This document shows positions 14,453 through 22,596 of a stretch of DNA of 34,088 nucleotides, one piece after another. Every line of letters starts with the position of its first letter. The first letter of the stretch is position 1. The DNA lies in the NCBI GenBank assembly GCA_031291715.1, contig JARLIN010000012.1, positions 1-34,088 on the forward strand, read 5' to 3'. The position numbers were made by a program, and so were the translations under genes. The DNA is from Rhodopila sp. (GTDB taxonomy: Bacteria; Pseudomonadota; Alphaproteobacteria; Acetobacterales; Acetobacteraceae). The notes beneath the pieces are model-generated. The model did no database searches and was not told the origin of the DNA. It worked only from the letters and a program-made list of their open reading frames with translations.

Positions 14453-15646
14453 ATGAACGGTTTGAAATTCCTACTGGCGGCGGCCATCGCCACTGGCCTC
14501 ACCGCAACGCTCCCGGCGCGGGCCGCCGAGCCCGTCAAGGTCGCGTTGATCGCCGATTCAACCGGCCCGCTGGAAGCCTATGCCAAGCAAACCATCGTGG
14601 GCTTCAAACTCGGCCTGGAGTATTCCACCAAAGGCACGATGAGCGTCGCCGGACGCAGGATCGACGTGATCGAGAAGGACAGCCAGACCAAGCCGGATGT
14701 CGGCCGTAACGTGCTGTCCGAGGCGTTCGGCGATCAGAACGTGGATATCGCCGTGGGCGGCACCTCCTCGGCCGTCGCCCTGGCGATGCTGCCTGTGGCA
14801 GAGGAGTTCAAGAAGGTGCTGATCGTGGAGCCGGCGGTGGCGGACGCGATCACCGGCGACAAATGGAACCGTTACATCTTCCGCACCGGCCGCAACTCCT
14901 CGCAGGACGCGATCGCCAACGCGGTGGCGATCGGCAAGCCCGGCACCGTGGTCGCCACCCTGGCGCAGGACTATGCCTTCGGCCGCGACGGCGTGGCGGC
15001 GTTTCGCACCGCGCTGGCCGACACCGGCGCCAAACTGGTACACGAGGAATACGCGCCGCCGACGACGACCGATTTCACCGCCCCTGCTCAGCGCATATTC
15101 GACGCCCTGGCCAAGGAGCAGGGCCGCAAGGTGCTGTTCCTGATCTGGGCCGGCGGCAACCCGATGGCGGCACTGAAATCGCTGGCACCCGAGCGTTTCG
15201 GCGTCGAGGTCGCATCGGGGGGCAACATCCTCCCCGCCATGGCTGCCTATAAGGACTTCCCGGGCATGGAAGGGGCGACCTATTATTACTATGAAATCCC
15301 GAAGAACCCGGCGAATGACTGGCTGGTCGCCGAACACCTGAAACGCTTCAACGCGCCACCCGATTTCTTCACCGCCGGCGGTTTCGCTGCCGCCGCCTCC
15401 GTCGTCGCCGCCCTGACCAAGACCAACGGCGTCAACGACACCGAAACGCTGATCGCCGCCATGGAAGGCATGTCGTTCGACACGCCCAAAGGAAAGATGA
15501 TCTTCCGCAAGGAAGACCATCAGGCGCTCCAGTCGATGTATGGCTTCAAGATCAAGGTTGACCCGAAATCCCCTTGGGCAATCCCCGAGCTTACGCGGGA
15601 GATCGGCATCAACGACATGCAGGTGCCCATTCTCACGAAACACTGA
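14453..15646 (+). CDS. ABC transporter periplasmic substrate-binding protein (branched-chain amino acid type)
   Basis: This 397-residue exported protein belongs to the type 1 periplasmic binding fold family (Leu/Ile/Val-binding-like). It has a Sec signal peptide, MNGLKFLLAAAIATGLTATLPARA, with probable cleavage after residue 24. The mature start VKVALIADSTGPLEAYAKQT is the usual first strand with the ligand-contact loop, and GGTSSAVALAMLPVAEEFKKV and TFTAPAQRI-like segments follow the family pattern. GGAGAAA before the ATG at 14453 sets the start; an upstream in-frame start is not supported. It leads an operon with two ATPases and two permeases. Ligand is not evident: family members bind amino acids, amides, aromatic acids and short acids. 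Beside fumarylacetoacetase, an aromatic or dicarboxylic ligand is plausible. Confidence 0.93.
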   Translation: MNGLKFLLAAAIATGLTATLPARAAEPVKVALIADSTGPLEAYAKQTIVGFKLGLEYSTKGTMSVAGRRIDVIEKDSQTKPDVGRNVLSEAFGDQNVDIAVGGTSSAVALAMLPVAEEFKKVLIVEPAVADAITGDKWNRYIFRTGRNSSQDAIANAVAIGKPGTVVATLAQDYAFGRDGVAAFRTALADTGAKLVHEEYAPPTTTDFTAPAQRIFDALAKEQGRKVLFLIWAGGNPMAALKSLAPERFGVEVASGGNILPAMAAYKDFPGMEGATYYYYEIPKNPANDWLVAEHLKRFNAPPDFFTAGGFAAAASVVAALTKTNGVNDTETLIAAMEGMSFDTPKGKMIFRKEDHQALQSMYGFKIKVDPKSPWAIPELTREIGINDMQVPILTKH

Positions 15647-15651
15647 CGCAA

Positions 15652-16419
15652 GTGCCCATCCTTGAAACGCGCGAGTTGACGGTGCGCTTTGGCGGCCATA
15701 TCGCCGTCAACGCCGTCACCTGCGCCTTCGAGCCTGGGACGCTGACAGCCATCGTCGGCCCCAACGGCGCAGGCAAGACGACCTACTTCAATCTTATTTC
15801 CGGCCAGTTGCCGGCGACCGCCGGTTCCGTGCTGTTCAAGGGCGAGGACGTAACCGCTCTTGGCCCGGACAGGCGCACCCGGCGCGGCATCGGACGCGCT
15901 TTCCAACTGACGAACCTGTTTCCGAACCTGACGGTGCTCGAAAACGTCCGCCTCGCGGTGCAGGCGCGGGCGCGCAATGGGGTCGATCTGTTCTCCATGG
16001 CGTCGCGGCATCACGACCTGATCGAGAAGGCGCGACACTACCTCGACCGCGTCGCACTCACCGCGCGGGCGCGCACCCACGCCGCCGCCCTGTCGCATGG
16101 CGATCAGCGCAAGCTGGAAGTGGCGCTGATGCTGGCATTGGAGCCGGACATCTTCATGTTCGACGAACCGACCGCCGGCATGAGCGTGGATGAAGTGCCG
16201 GTCATCCTCGACCTGATCGAGGACATCAAGCAGGCCGGCGACAAAACCATCCTGCTGGTCGAGCACAAGATGGACGTGGTGCGCCGCCTCGCCGACCGTA
16301 TCATCGTGCTGACCAACGGAACGCTGGTGGCGGACGGCGAGCCCGCGGCGGTGGTGGCGCTGCCGGTCGTGCAGGAAGCCTATCTTGGCATCCGCCAGAG
16401 GGAGGCGGGAAATGGCTGA
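15652..16419 (+). CDS. livG: ABC transporter ATP-binding protein, LivG type
   Basis: This 255-residue ATPase has Walker A GPNGAGKTTYFN, Q-loop AFQLTNLFPNLTVLENV, a signature-region LSHGDQRKLEVALMLALEPDIFMFDEPTAGMS (Walker B within it) and the switch His in LVEHKMDVV. The GDQR/KLEVA form and the FQxxxLFxxLTVxENV region are typical of LivG. The chosen start is GTG at 15652, 5 bp after the binding-protein stop, giving MPILETRELTVRFGG; the ribosome binding site is weak, which suggests translational coupling. The open frame extends upstream to 15574 inside the previous gene and is not needed. The 3' end overlaps the next gene by 8 nt. It powers the uptake system with LivF. Confidence 0.93.
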   Translation: MPILETRELTVRFGGHIAVNAVTCAFEPGTLTAIVGPNGAGKTTYFNLISGQLPATAGSVLFKGEDVTALGPDRRTRRGIGRAFQLTNLFPNLTVLENVRLAVQARARNGVDLFSMASRHHDLIEKARHYLDRVALTARARTHAAALSHGDQRKLEVALMLALEPDIFMFDEPTAGMSVDEVPVILDLIEDIKQAGDKTILLVEHKMDVVRRLADRIIVLTNGTLVADGEPAAVVALPVVQEAYLGIRQREAGNG

Positions 16420-17140
16420 CCGCGACCTCCTCCAGCTCGACCGCGTGGTGACGCATATCGGGGCGTATCACATCCTGCACGGCGTCGATCTGAGCGTGCG
16501 GCGCGGACGGGTGACGATGCTTCTCGGCCGCAACGGTGCCGGCAAGACCACGACATTGCGAAGCATCATGGGATTATGGAAGCCGCGCGCCGGGGCGATC
16601 CATTTCGACAATGCGCGGATAGACGCGCTCGATACGCCGGATATCGCTCGGCTCGGCATTGCCTATGTGCCGGAAACGATGGGCATCTTCTCGCAGCTCA
16701 CGGTGCAGGAGAACATGAAGCTCGCCGCCACCGGCGGGCGCTTCGACCCGGCGCGGTTGGATGACGTCTTCCGTTTCTTCCCGATCCTGAAAACCAAGTG
16801 GAACGACCGGGCCGGGCTGATGTCCGGCGGCCAGAAGCAGATGCTGGCGGTGGCCCGTGCTATCGTCGAAGAACGACGGCTGATGATCATCGACGAACCG
16901 ACCAAAGGCCTCGCCCCCGCGGTGATCGACCAGCTTATCGCCTGCCTGCTCGAACTGAAGGCGCGCGATACCACGATCCTGCTGGTGGAGCAGAATTTCC
17001 ACATGGCGCGTTCGGTCGGCGACGACGTGGCGGTGATGGACAACGGCGTCGTCGTCCACAACGGCCTGATGGCCGACCTCGCCGCGGACGAGGCGCTGCA
17101 AACCCGGCTTCTCGGCCTTAATCTGGGGAGCCACCAATGA
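16412..17140 (+). CDS. livF: ABC transporter ATP-binding protein, LivF type
   Basis: This 242-residue ATPase has Walker A GRNGAGKTTTLRSIMG, the LivF-type Q-loop segment IAYVPETMGIFSQLTVQENM, the signature MSGGQKQMLAVARAI with Walker B LMIIDEPTKGLAP, and the switch-His position replaced by Gln in LVEQNFHMA, which is normal for LivF. The ATG at 16412 overlaps the LivG stop (ATGGCTGA) and is preceded by a strong GGAGGCGGG. Its own stop overlaps the LivH ATG by 4 nt. It pairs with LivG as the second ATPase of the uptake complex on the cytoplasmic face. Confidence 0.94.
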   Translation: MADRDLLQLDRVVTHIGAYHILHGVDLSVRRGRVTMLLGRNGAGKTTTLRSIMGLWKPRAGAIHFDNARIDALDTPDIARLGIAYVPETMGIFSQLTVQENMKLAATGGRFDPARLDDVFRFFPILKTKWNDRAGLMSGGQKQMLAVARAIVEERRLMIIDEPTKGLAPAVIDQLIACLLELKARDTTILLVEQNFHMARSVGDDVAVMDNGVVVHNGLMADLAADEALQTRLLGLNLGSHQ

Positions 17141-18141
17141 GCGCGGGGCGGATCGCTTCGACGCGCCTGAGCGGGATCGACTGGCCGGCCAACCTGCTGC
17201 TGCCGATCCTTGCGCTGGCCGCGCTGCCGTTCATGAGTTTTTCCACCTGGCTGACATTGACCGTTGCCGGCGCCGCGATGGGAATGATGCTGTTCCTGAT
17301 GGCTTCGGGCCTGACGCTGATCTTCGGCCTGATGGACGTGATCACCTTCGCCCATGGCGCCTTCATCAGCCTGGGCGCCTACGTGGCGACCGAGGTGGTG
17401 GGAGCGCTTCCGGGCATGGCGGCCAGCCATTCCTGGGTCGCTTCCCTGGCCGTGCTCGCGGCGGCGCTGACGGCGGCGATCCTGGTGACCGGCGTTGCTG
17501 GCCTGATCTTCGAGATCGTCATCATCCGGCGGGTCTATGGCTCGCATCTGCGGCAGATCCTGATCACCGTCGGCGGATTGATCGTGATGCAGGAACTGCT
17601 GGTGACGGTCTGGGGCGCCAACCCGATCCCGGTGCAGAAGCCGGCGGCGCTGCAAGGCAGCGTGGAGATCGCCGGGGCCGCGATCGAGATTTACCGCCTG
17701 GTCGCGGTCGGTCTGGGACTGGCGGTGTATGCCGGCCTGTGGTTGCTGCTGTCGCGGACCCGGCTAGGCCTGACCGTGCGGGCCGGTGTCGAGAATCTTG
17801 AAATGGTCGAAGCGCTGGGCTTCCGGGTGAAGCGCCTGTTCGTGGGCGTGTTCGTCGCCGGCACGGCCCTCGCGGGCGTGGGCGGCGTGATGTGGGGCGT
17901 CTATCAGGGCCTGGTCACCCCCGCGATCGGGCCGGAGATGATGATCCTGGTGTTCATCATCCTCATCATGGGCGGCATGGGTTCGGTCGGGGGCGCGTTC
18001 GTGGCCGCCATCCTGGTCGGGCTGATCACGAATTATTCCGGTTTCCTGGTACCGAAGCTGGCGCTGGGATCCAACATCCTGCTCATGGTCGCGGTCCTGC
18101 TTTGGCGGCCGCGTGGCCTGTTTCCCTTGGTGAAGTCATGA
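17137..18141 (+). CDS. livH: ABC transporter permease, LivH type
   Basis: This 334-residue inner membrane protein has about eight hydrophobic helices. Family marks are LTLIFGLMDVITFAHGAFISLGAY near the N-terminus, RTRLGLTVRAGVENLEMVEALGFRVKRLFVGVFVAGTALAGVGGV as the coupling region (positions of about 205-250), and the C-terminal GMGSVGGAFVAAILVGLITNY. The start overlaps the LivF stop and the stop overlaps the LivM start, both as ATGA, so the genes are translationally coupled. It forms half of the membrane channel with LivM. Confidence 0.93.
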   Translation: MSAGRIASTRLSGIDWPANLLLPILALAALPFMSFSTWLTLTVAGAAMGMMLFLMASGLTLIFGLMDVITFAHGAFISLGAYVATEVVGALPGMAASHSWVASLAVLAAALTAAILVTGVAGLIFEIVIIRRVYGSHLRQILITVGGLIVMQELLVTVWGANPIPVQKPAALQGSVEIAGAAIEIYRLVAVGLGLAVYAGLWLLLSRTRLGLTVRAGVENLEMVEALGFRVKRLFVGVFVAGTALAGVGGVMWGVYQGLVTPAIGPEMMILVFIILIMGGMGSVGGAFVAAILVGLITNYSGFLVPKLALGSNILLMVAVLLWRPRGLFPLVKS

Positions 18142-19214
18142 CCCTCGATGGCATCCTGTCCGGCGACCGGCCGCGCAGCCGCGTTCTGTCGGTGCTGCTG
18201 GTGGCTGGGTTCCTGGCTCTTTTGGGGGCGCCGTTCCTGTTTCCCGGGACCAAGGCACTGGGCGTGGCGGAGCGCATCTGCATCTTCATCGTGCTAGCGG
18301 CGAGCTATGACATCGTGCTGGGCTACACCGGCATCGTTTCCTTCGCCCATGCGATGTTCTTCGGCATCGGCGCCTATGGCGAGGCGATCGCGCTGACCAC
18401 GCTGCCGGTGGGATGGGGCGCGATCCTGTTTGGGGTGGTGGCGGCACTGGCCGTCTCCGCGGTGCTGGCGACCGCGATCGGCTTCGTCAGCCTGCGCCTG
18501 CGCGCGCTGTATTTTTCGATGATGACGCTGGCTCTGGCCAGCTTCGCCCTGATCATGGCGACGCAATTGCGCGACCTGACCGGCGGCGAGGACGGGCTGA
18601 CCTTTTCCTTGCCGCGCGTGCTAACACCAGCCTTTAGGCTTCTCGACGGGCCGCTTCTCGGCGTGCGTATGGATGGGCGGATCGTCACCTACTATCTGGT
18701 GTTCCTGGCCACGACGCTGCTGTTCCTTCTGATGCTGCGCATCGTGAATTCCCCCTTCGGCCGGGTGCTGCAGGCGATCCGTGAGAACGAATTCCGCGCC
18801 CAGGCGCTGGGTTTCTCCATTGTGCTGCATCGCACGCTGGCCGGCGTGATCGGCGCACTGATGGCGACGCTGGCCGGCGCGATGCTGGCGCTGGTGCTGC
18901 GCTACAATGGTCCGTCGGCGTCGATGTCGTTCGAAATCATGGTCGATTCGATCCTGCTGATGACCGTGATCGGCGGCATGGGGACTTTGTACGGGCCCAT
19001 GCTGGGCGCCATCATCATCGTGCTGGCGCAGTATTACTTGCAGCCGGGTATGGCAGTGCTGTCGGGGATGTTCGCCGGGTTGCCGGTGCTGCCGCGTCTG
19101 TTCGATCCGGATCGCTGGCTGCTTTGGATGGGCGGTCTGTTCGTGGTGATCGTCTATTTCTTCCCCACCGGCATCGTCGGGCGGCTGCGCGAACGGCCGG
19201 CGAATGACGGATAA
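18138..19214 (+). CDS. livM: ABC transporter permease, LivM type
   Basis: This 358-residue inner membrane protein shows the LivM pattern: ASYDIVLGYTGIVSFAHAMFFGIGAY, FVSLRLRALYFSMMTLALASF, and SPFGRVLQAIRENEFRAQALGFS as the ATPase-coupling loop. GGMGTLYGPMLGAIIIVLAQYY near the C-terminus is also typical. The ATG at 18138 overlaps the LivH stop; the frame is open far upstream within livH, but that part is a shadow. It is the last gene of the operon. The next gene, 122 bp on, is convergent and belongs to the secretion locus. Confidence 0.93.
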   Translation: MTLDGILSGDRPRSRVLSVLLVAGFLALLGAPFLFPGTKALGVAERICIFIVLAASYDIVLGYTGIVSFAHAMFFGIGAYGEAIALTTLPVGWGAILFGVVAALAVSAVLATAIGFVSLRLRALYFSMMTLALASFALIMATQLRDLTGGEDGLTFSLPRVLTPAFRLLDGPLLGVRMDGRIVTYYLVFLATTLLFLLMLRIVNSPFGRVLQAIRENEFRAQALGFSIVLHRTLAGVIGALMATLAGAMLALVLRYNGPSASMSFEIMVDSILLMTVIGGMGTLYGPMLGAIIIVLAQYYLQPGMAVLSGMFAGLPVLPRLFDPDRWLLWMGGLFVVIVYFFPTGIVGRLRERPANDG

Positions 19215-19336
19215 GACGCTTGCCTTACGGCTGGCCAGACACCGAAAGATCCGCCAACTTTCAGACGACGCTGACCATGTCCGGGCCAAGCCGTGGCGGA
19301 GCGTCCCAGTTTGGAGTGGTATGCTGAGGAACCGAT
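19215..19336. other. Convergent gap between uptake and secretion loci
   Basis: This 122-bp gap holds no gene. Positions 19273-19300 (GACCATGTCCGGGCCAAGCCGTGG) contain a degenerate copy of the dispersed CCGGGCC palindrome. No strong terminator hairpin with a T-run was found on either strand. Confidence 0.4.
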
Positions 19337-19864
19337 CTATTTCGGCGGCACCTTGGGTTTCTCCGTGCGCGCCGGAAGTGTTGGTTTGGCGGGCGGCGGG
19401 GCGGCAGGATCGAAGATGGGCGTGATGACCGCCGTGCCATCGGGTCCTGAAACGGTGACGCCCGCACTGGTGATTTCCCTCACCTCGTAAGCGCCGACAT
19501 GCGCCCCCTCTTCCGCGGCGATGGAGCGGCCACCGGACGGCGCTGCGAAGATGGCGATCTTTTGTGATCCGGTGACGACGATGCCGGTCAGCCGCGACAG
19601 GCCGCTTGCCCCACGGGCACTGGACGCGACCGGCCTGCGGTCTGGACTGAAAACGGGACGGGCGAGGATTTCACCCAGGAGGCCGTCGATTTGGTTGGCG
19701 GGCTCGATCGGACCCGGCTGTTGCTTCGCGCGTATGGGCGCCGTGGGGCTCGACATGCGATCCGGTGCGGACTGTCCGGCCATGATCTCCACCGCGATGG
19801 CGCCGCTCAGAGCCAGGAAAGCCAGGCCCAGGCCGGCCAGTTTGCCGATCCCCGTCCGGATCAC
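19337..19864 (-). CDS. Type II secretion GspC/GspN-like inner membrane protein
   Basis: This 175-residue protein has a short N-terminus, one membrane helix (about 8-28) and a periplasmic part with a homology-region-like domain: EILARPVFSPDRRPV, then LSRLTGIVVTGSQKIAIFAA, GGRSIAAEEGAHVGAYEVREI and VTVSGPDGTAVI. This is the fold shared by GspC and the XpsN-type short proteins that link the inner membrane platform to the secretin. There is no PDZ domain; the tail is Pro- and Lys-rich. Its start overlaps the GspM stop by 4 nt, so it is the last gene of the minus-strand gspL-M operon. Whether it should be named gspC or gspN is not settled. Confidence 0.75.
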   Translation of the reverse strand: MIRTGIGKLAGLGLAFLALSGAIAVEIMAGQSAPDRMSSPTAPIRAKQQPGPIEPANQIDGLLGEILARPVFSPDRRPVASSARGASGLSRLTGIVVTGSQKIAIFAAPSGGRSIAAEEGAHVGAYEVREITSAGVTVSGPDGTAVITPIFDPAAPPPAKPTLPARTEKPKVPPK

Positions 19865-20448
19865 GTCCCGGTACCTCCGTCGACAGGCCTGAAACCATAC
19901 AGCACCATGGATGCCTGGATCGGCAAGGCCGCCGGATGGGAGACGACGACCGGGCTGTGAAAATGAACGTCATCGACGAATATGCGCGTCGGCGACCGCT
20001 CGATCGCACGGACCAGTTCCATCAGAACCTGCCAGGAAGCATTCAGGCTTATCCGCAGGGAGACTTTGTGCCAGCCGCCCGCCGCGCTCGCAGGGAGCGT
20101 TTCCACCGCGGTCAGGTTGACCCCGGCGGCCGCTGCCATCGCTTGCACCCGCTCCTGCAAATCGGCCGCAGCGACCGCGTCTGTCGTGCCCGGGAGCGTG
20201 ATCGTGTCCGTCGCGGCGCCATCATCGCGCTTGTCAGCCGAGGCCACCCGCAACGCAGGAAGGGAAGCCGCCAGATCCTGCATGTGACGCAGCAGATCCC
20301 GCCGTTGCTCCAGCAGAACCTGCCGGTCCTCAAACCCGGCACGAATGGGACCGAGCACCCCGAACCAAAGGATGAAGATGGCGGCAAAGCCGACGGCGAC
20401 GGCAAGTGCCTGTCCCCGCCGGCCGCTCAGCCAGGCGTCGGCCGTCAT
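19861..20448 (-). CDS. gspM: Type II secretion protein GspM
   Basis: This 195-residue bitopic protein has a membrane helix at about 14-34 (ALAVAVGFAAIFILWFGVLGPI), a coiled segment (FEDRQVLLEQRRDLLRHMQDL), and a periplasmic ferredoxin-like domain with LQERVQAMAAAAGVNLTAVETLP and LMELVRAIERSPTRIFVDDVHF. This matches the GspM subtype seen with GspL/PilN-type partners. It overlaps gspL upstream and the GspC/N-like gene downstream, each by 4 nt. It would join GspL, GspF and GspE in the inner membrane assembly platform. Confidence 0.85.
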   Translation of the reverse strand: MTADAWLSGRRGQALAVAVGFAAIFILWFGVLGPIRAGFEDRQVLLEQRRDLLRHMQDLAASLPALRVASADKRDDGAATDTITLPGTTDAVAAADLQERVQAMAAAAGVNLTAVETLPASAAGGWHKVSLRISLNASWQVLMELVRAIERSPTRIFVDDVHFHSPVVVSHPAALPIQASMVLYGFRPVDGGTGT

Positions 20449-21437
20449 CGGGTGATCTCCGCCTTGATCGAGAACACGTCAGACGTCGCCCCCTCTATTC
20501 GGGTGACGGGAGCGACGAAGGCTGGATCGCGGATGGCGGGGTCGGCGGACAGACCTGTGATCAGGCGCGGTGCCGATGTGGTCCGGCCGCTGATCGTCAT
20601 CTGCCGCTCCCGCAATGAAAAATCAGTCAGGAAGCTATCATCCGGGAGAATCCGCGTGATGGCCGCCAGGACCTGGAGCACATCGCCCGTTCGTTCCGAT
20701 TCCCTTGTAATTACCTCGCGTGCGGCGCCGTTGGCCGTGAGGCCGCGGCGAAGCACATCCACCTGCCTGATGGCGGGCTGAAGTTCGGTGATGGCGTCGT
20801 CGGTTGCGCGCAGGGCGACTATCTGGAGAACAAGCGGCAGAACCATCGCGACAATGGCCAGGCCGCCGCAACTCCAAGCCAATCCGCGCGCCAGGGCCGA
20901 TCCGTTGGTCAGTTCCGTGTCATCCGCGACCGGGAGCAACAGCGGTCGCTCCACCGGACCGACCTCGACGAAGTCCGGCTTGAGATCCACGCTGTCGAGC
21001 GCCGCCAAAGTGGGCGCCAACAACATTTTCGGGACCATCGTCAGGGTGATCTCGGTGCGGGCTCTGTCGCCAGGTTTGACATGGGCGTCCCAGCGCCAGA
21101 ACAACGCCTCCACCGGGAAAGGCGTTATGCGCGCAAGCTCGTACCGCAACAATTGATCCAATTCCCGCCGTGGGGCGGTTGGAACGATGTGGTGCTTTAC
21201 AAGCACGGACTCCTGTGGCGGCCGCAGCAGCACGGGGTTCCTGCCGGCCACGCGCGCGGCGGCGCCAAGGCCGACGGCCTCTTGAATTCCCTTACGGCGT
21301 ATCGAGGCGGTGATCTCATGGCCCTGGCTCAAATCGATAACGACACCGTCCCGCGGGCGGGCGGCGGCATTGGTCCAGGTGCTTGGCAGAAGCTCTGTGA
21401 TCCGAGCGATCCACCAGGAAAAGAAGCTGGCCAACAT
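20445..21437 (-). CDS. gspL: Type II secretion protein GspL (PilN-like C-terminus)
   Basis: This 330-residue protein has a cytoplasmic N-terminal part (LLRYELARITPFPVEALFW, typical of GspL/PilM-like domains), a membrane helix at about 186-210 (WSCGGLAIVAMVLPLVLQIVAL) and a periplasmic PilN-like part (VLQVLAAITRILPDDSFLTDF, LRERQMTISGRT). I chose the ATG at 21437 (MLASFFSWWIARITELLPSTW) with GCGAGG about 9 nt upstream; the frame is open to 21572 but the extra residues look non-coding. It is the first gene of the gspL-M-C/N set and should recruit the GspE ATPase to the membrane. It is separated from gspH by 399 bp of repeat-rich DNA. Confidence 0.85.
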   Translation of the reverse strand: MLASFFSWWIARITELLPSTWTNAAARPRDGVVIDLSQGHEITASIRRKGIQEAVGLGAAARVAGRNPVLLRPPQESVLVKHHIVPTAPRRELDQLLRYELARITPFPVEALFWRWDAHVKPGDRARTEITLTMVPKMLLAPTLAALDSVDLKPDFVEVGPVERPLLLPVADDTELTNGSALARGLAWSCGGLAIVAMVLPLVLQIVALRATDDAITELQPAIRQVDVLRRGLTANGAAREVITRESERTGDVLQVLAAITRILPDDSFLTDFSLRERQMTISGRTTSAPRLITGLSADPAIRDPAFVAPVTRIEGATSDVFSIKAEITR

Positions 21438-21836
21438 CTGTCGGAACCTCGCCCGGTGACCATCCCCCGAGCAGCCCGGGAACACCAATCGCGAATGCGA
21501 GAGGCGCGCATCAACCCGGAAACGAGGCGAGCCAGGGCCTGGATTACAGCGCAGGCGAATGCGCCCGGTCACGCGGCTTTATAGGCTGGATTTATGTTGT
21601 GAATTGTTAATATATCGGCAAAACAGTTCTATACCAGGCGGCGGAAAGATTAGCCCCCGGCCATTCCCCATCCGTCATGGCCGGCGACAGCGAGGGCAGT
21701 CTGATCAAGCACCGTGCCGTAGCGGATGGCCCGGACTTTCGCCGGGCCATGACGGGACGCAGGCCATGGCCGGAAACGGGCCAACTCAGGAAACGAGCCA
21801 TGACAGGGGTAGAGAGTTCAGTGTCAATGCGGGTTG
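21438..21836. repeat. Repeat-rich gap inside the type II secretion locus
   Basis: This 399-bp gap has no supported gene. Positions 21631-21682 resemble, inverted, positions 67-118. Positions 21726-21734 and 21742-21750 form the palindrome ATGGCCCGG-N7-CCGGGCCAT of the dispersed family, and a half copy lies near 21676-21690. The AT-rich stretch 21585-21625 is unusual for this GC-rich window and contains TATAAA on the minus strand (near 21582-21577), so it may carry the promoter of gspL. Confidence 0.5.
21575..21626 (-). promoter_or_regulatory. Possible promoter of gspL operon
   Basis: Reading on the minus strand, this is the most AT-rich stretch in the region, with TTAACAATTCACAACATAAA followed by TATAAA. 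TATAAA is a good -10, but no -35 at the ideal distance is clear. It would give a leader of about 130 nt before the gspL ATG. This is a tentative call. Confidence 0.25.
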
Positions 21837-22313
21837 CTATTGCTGGGTGTCGAGTTCCCTCGCGCGTACCCGTCCGGTCAACCAGTTCACATCCACCGCG
21901 ATACGCCTCGGGCCGGCGGCGAGCAAGATCGTCGCGCCGGACGATCCTCCGTCCGGTGTGAAGATCACGCGCGTCAGGCTCAGGGCTTCCCCTGACGGCA
22001 GCAGCCAAGCCGCGCCTCCATCGACCGAAAAGCCGCTGGCGGCGGTGACGACCACGATCTCGCGGTCCTGGGCGATGGCGCGCGACCGGGCCAGGCGCAG
22101 GGCGTTGGACAACGCCCGGACTGTCGCGTCAGTGTCGAGGCCGGCGCTGTGCCAAGGCTGTCTGACAAGGACCAGTCCGGCGACCAGGGCCAGGATCACG
22201 ATCACTATGATCATCTCGATCAAGGTGAACCCGACCTGGCCTGGCTTGGAACGCTCGTTAGCGGAGGTCGCGTACGACGAAGCCGCTGGAAAGGATTTGT
22301 ACTTCGAAGCCAT
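21837..22313 (-). CDS. gspH: Type II secretion minor pseudopilin GspH
   Basis: This 158-residue prepilin has the cleavage motif GQVG|FTLIEM with Glu at +5 (G28|F29), then the hydrophobic helix IIVIVILALVAGLVLV, and a GspH-type globular part (LSNALRLARSRAIAQDREIVVV, then AIAVDVNWLTGRVR-like strands). The leader of 28 residues is long. I chose the ATG at 22313; an in-frame GTG at 22343 is possible, and neither has a clear ribosome binding site. Either choice overlaps the preceding gene by more than 50 nt, so translation is probably coupled to it. It would be processed by the prepilin peptidase encoded two genes upstream. Confidence 0.87.
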   Translation of the reverse strand: MASKYKSFPAASSYATSANERSKPGQVGFTLIEMIIVIVILALVAGLVLVRQPWHSAGLDTDATVRALSNALRLARSRAIAQDREIVVVTAASGFSVDGGAAWLLPSGEALSLTRVIFTPDGGSSGATILLAAGPRRIAVDVNWLTGRVRARELDTQQ

Positions 22314-22596
22314 GTGCCACGCATCGCTTGATCGGGTAGTCACCGAAGCGGGTCATATCATACGGGGCTAACTGGACGCACACCTGACAACGGACCATGC
22401 GCGGATCGGCGGTGGGCTGCTCGGTCACGAGTTGGGGATCGACAATGCTGTAATAGTCCCGGTCACGAATTTGGCGGGTCATCTCATCGACTACTGACGG
22501 CTCGCGGCAGACCGGGCCGCGTTCCCAGGCGAGCGCCGGCACGCCCGAGCCGGCCGACACCAGTATTGCCGTCGTTACGGCCGCCAATCGTCCCAT
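22258..22596 (-). CDS. Small exported four-Cys protein of unknown function
   Basis: This 112-residue protein is not recognised. It has a Sec-type signal peptide (MGRLAAVTTAILVSAGSGVPALA, cleavage after about residue 23). The mature part holds four Cys: C30, C70 and C73 (VRCQVC) and C92. The text YDMTRFGDYPIKRCVAHGFEVQI is compact and looks folded. GGGAGG lies 5 nt before the ATG at 22596, and the start overlaps the stop of the prepilin peptidase gene (TGATG). Its 3' end overlaps gspH. Being locked between two pseudopilin-related genes, it probably serves the type II system in the periplasm, perhaps as a disulfide-stabilised accessory, but that is only inferred from position. Confidence 0.75.
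   Translation of the reverse strand: MGRLAAVTTAILVSAGSGVPALAWERGPVCREPSVVDEMTRQIRDRDYYSIVDPQLVTEQPTADPRMVRCQVCVQLAPYDMTRFGDYPIKRCVAHGFEVQILSSGFVVRDLR

Noticed and set aside
21607-22008. Possible gspG remnant between gspH and gspL
   Set aside because: No prepilin motif (G|FTLxE) is present in any frame of the gap; the open frame there is a shadow of gspH.
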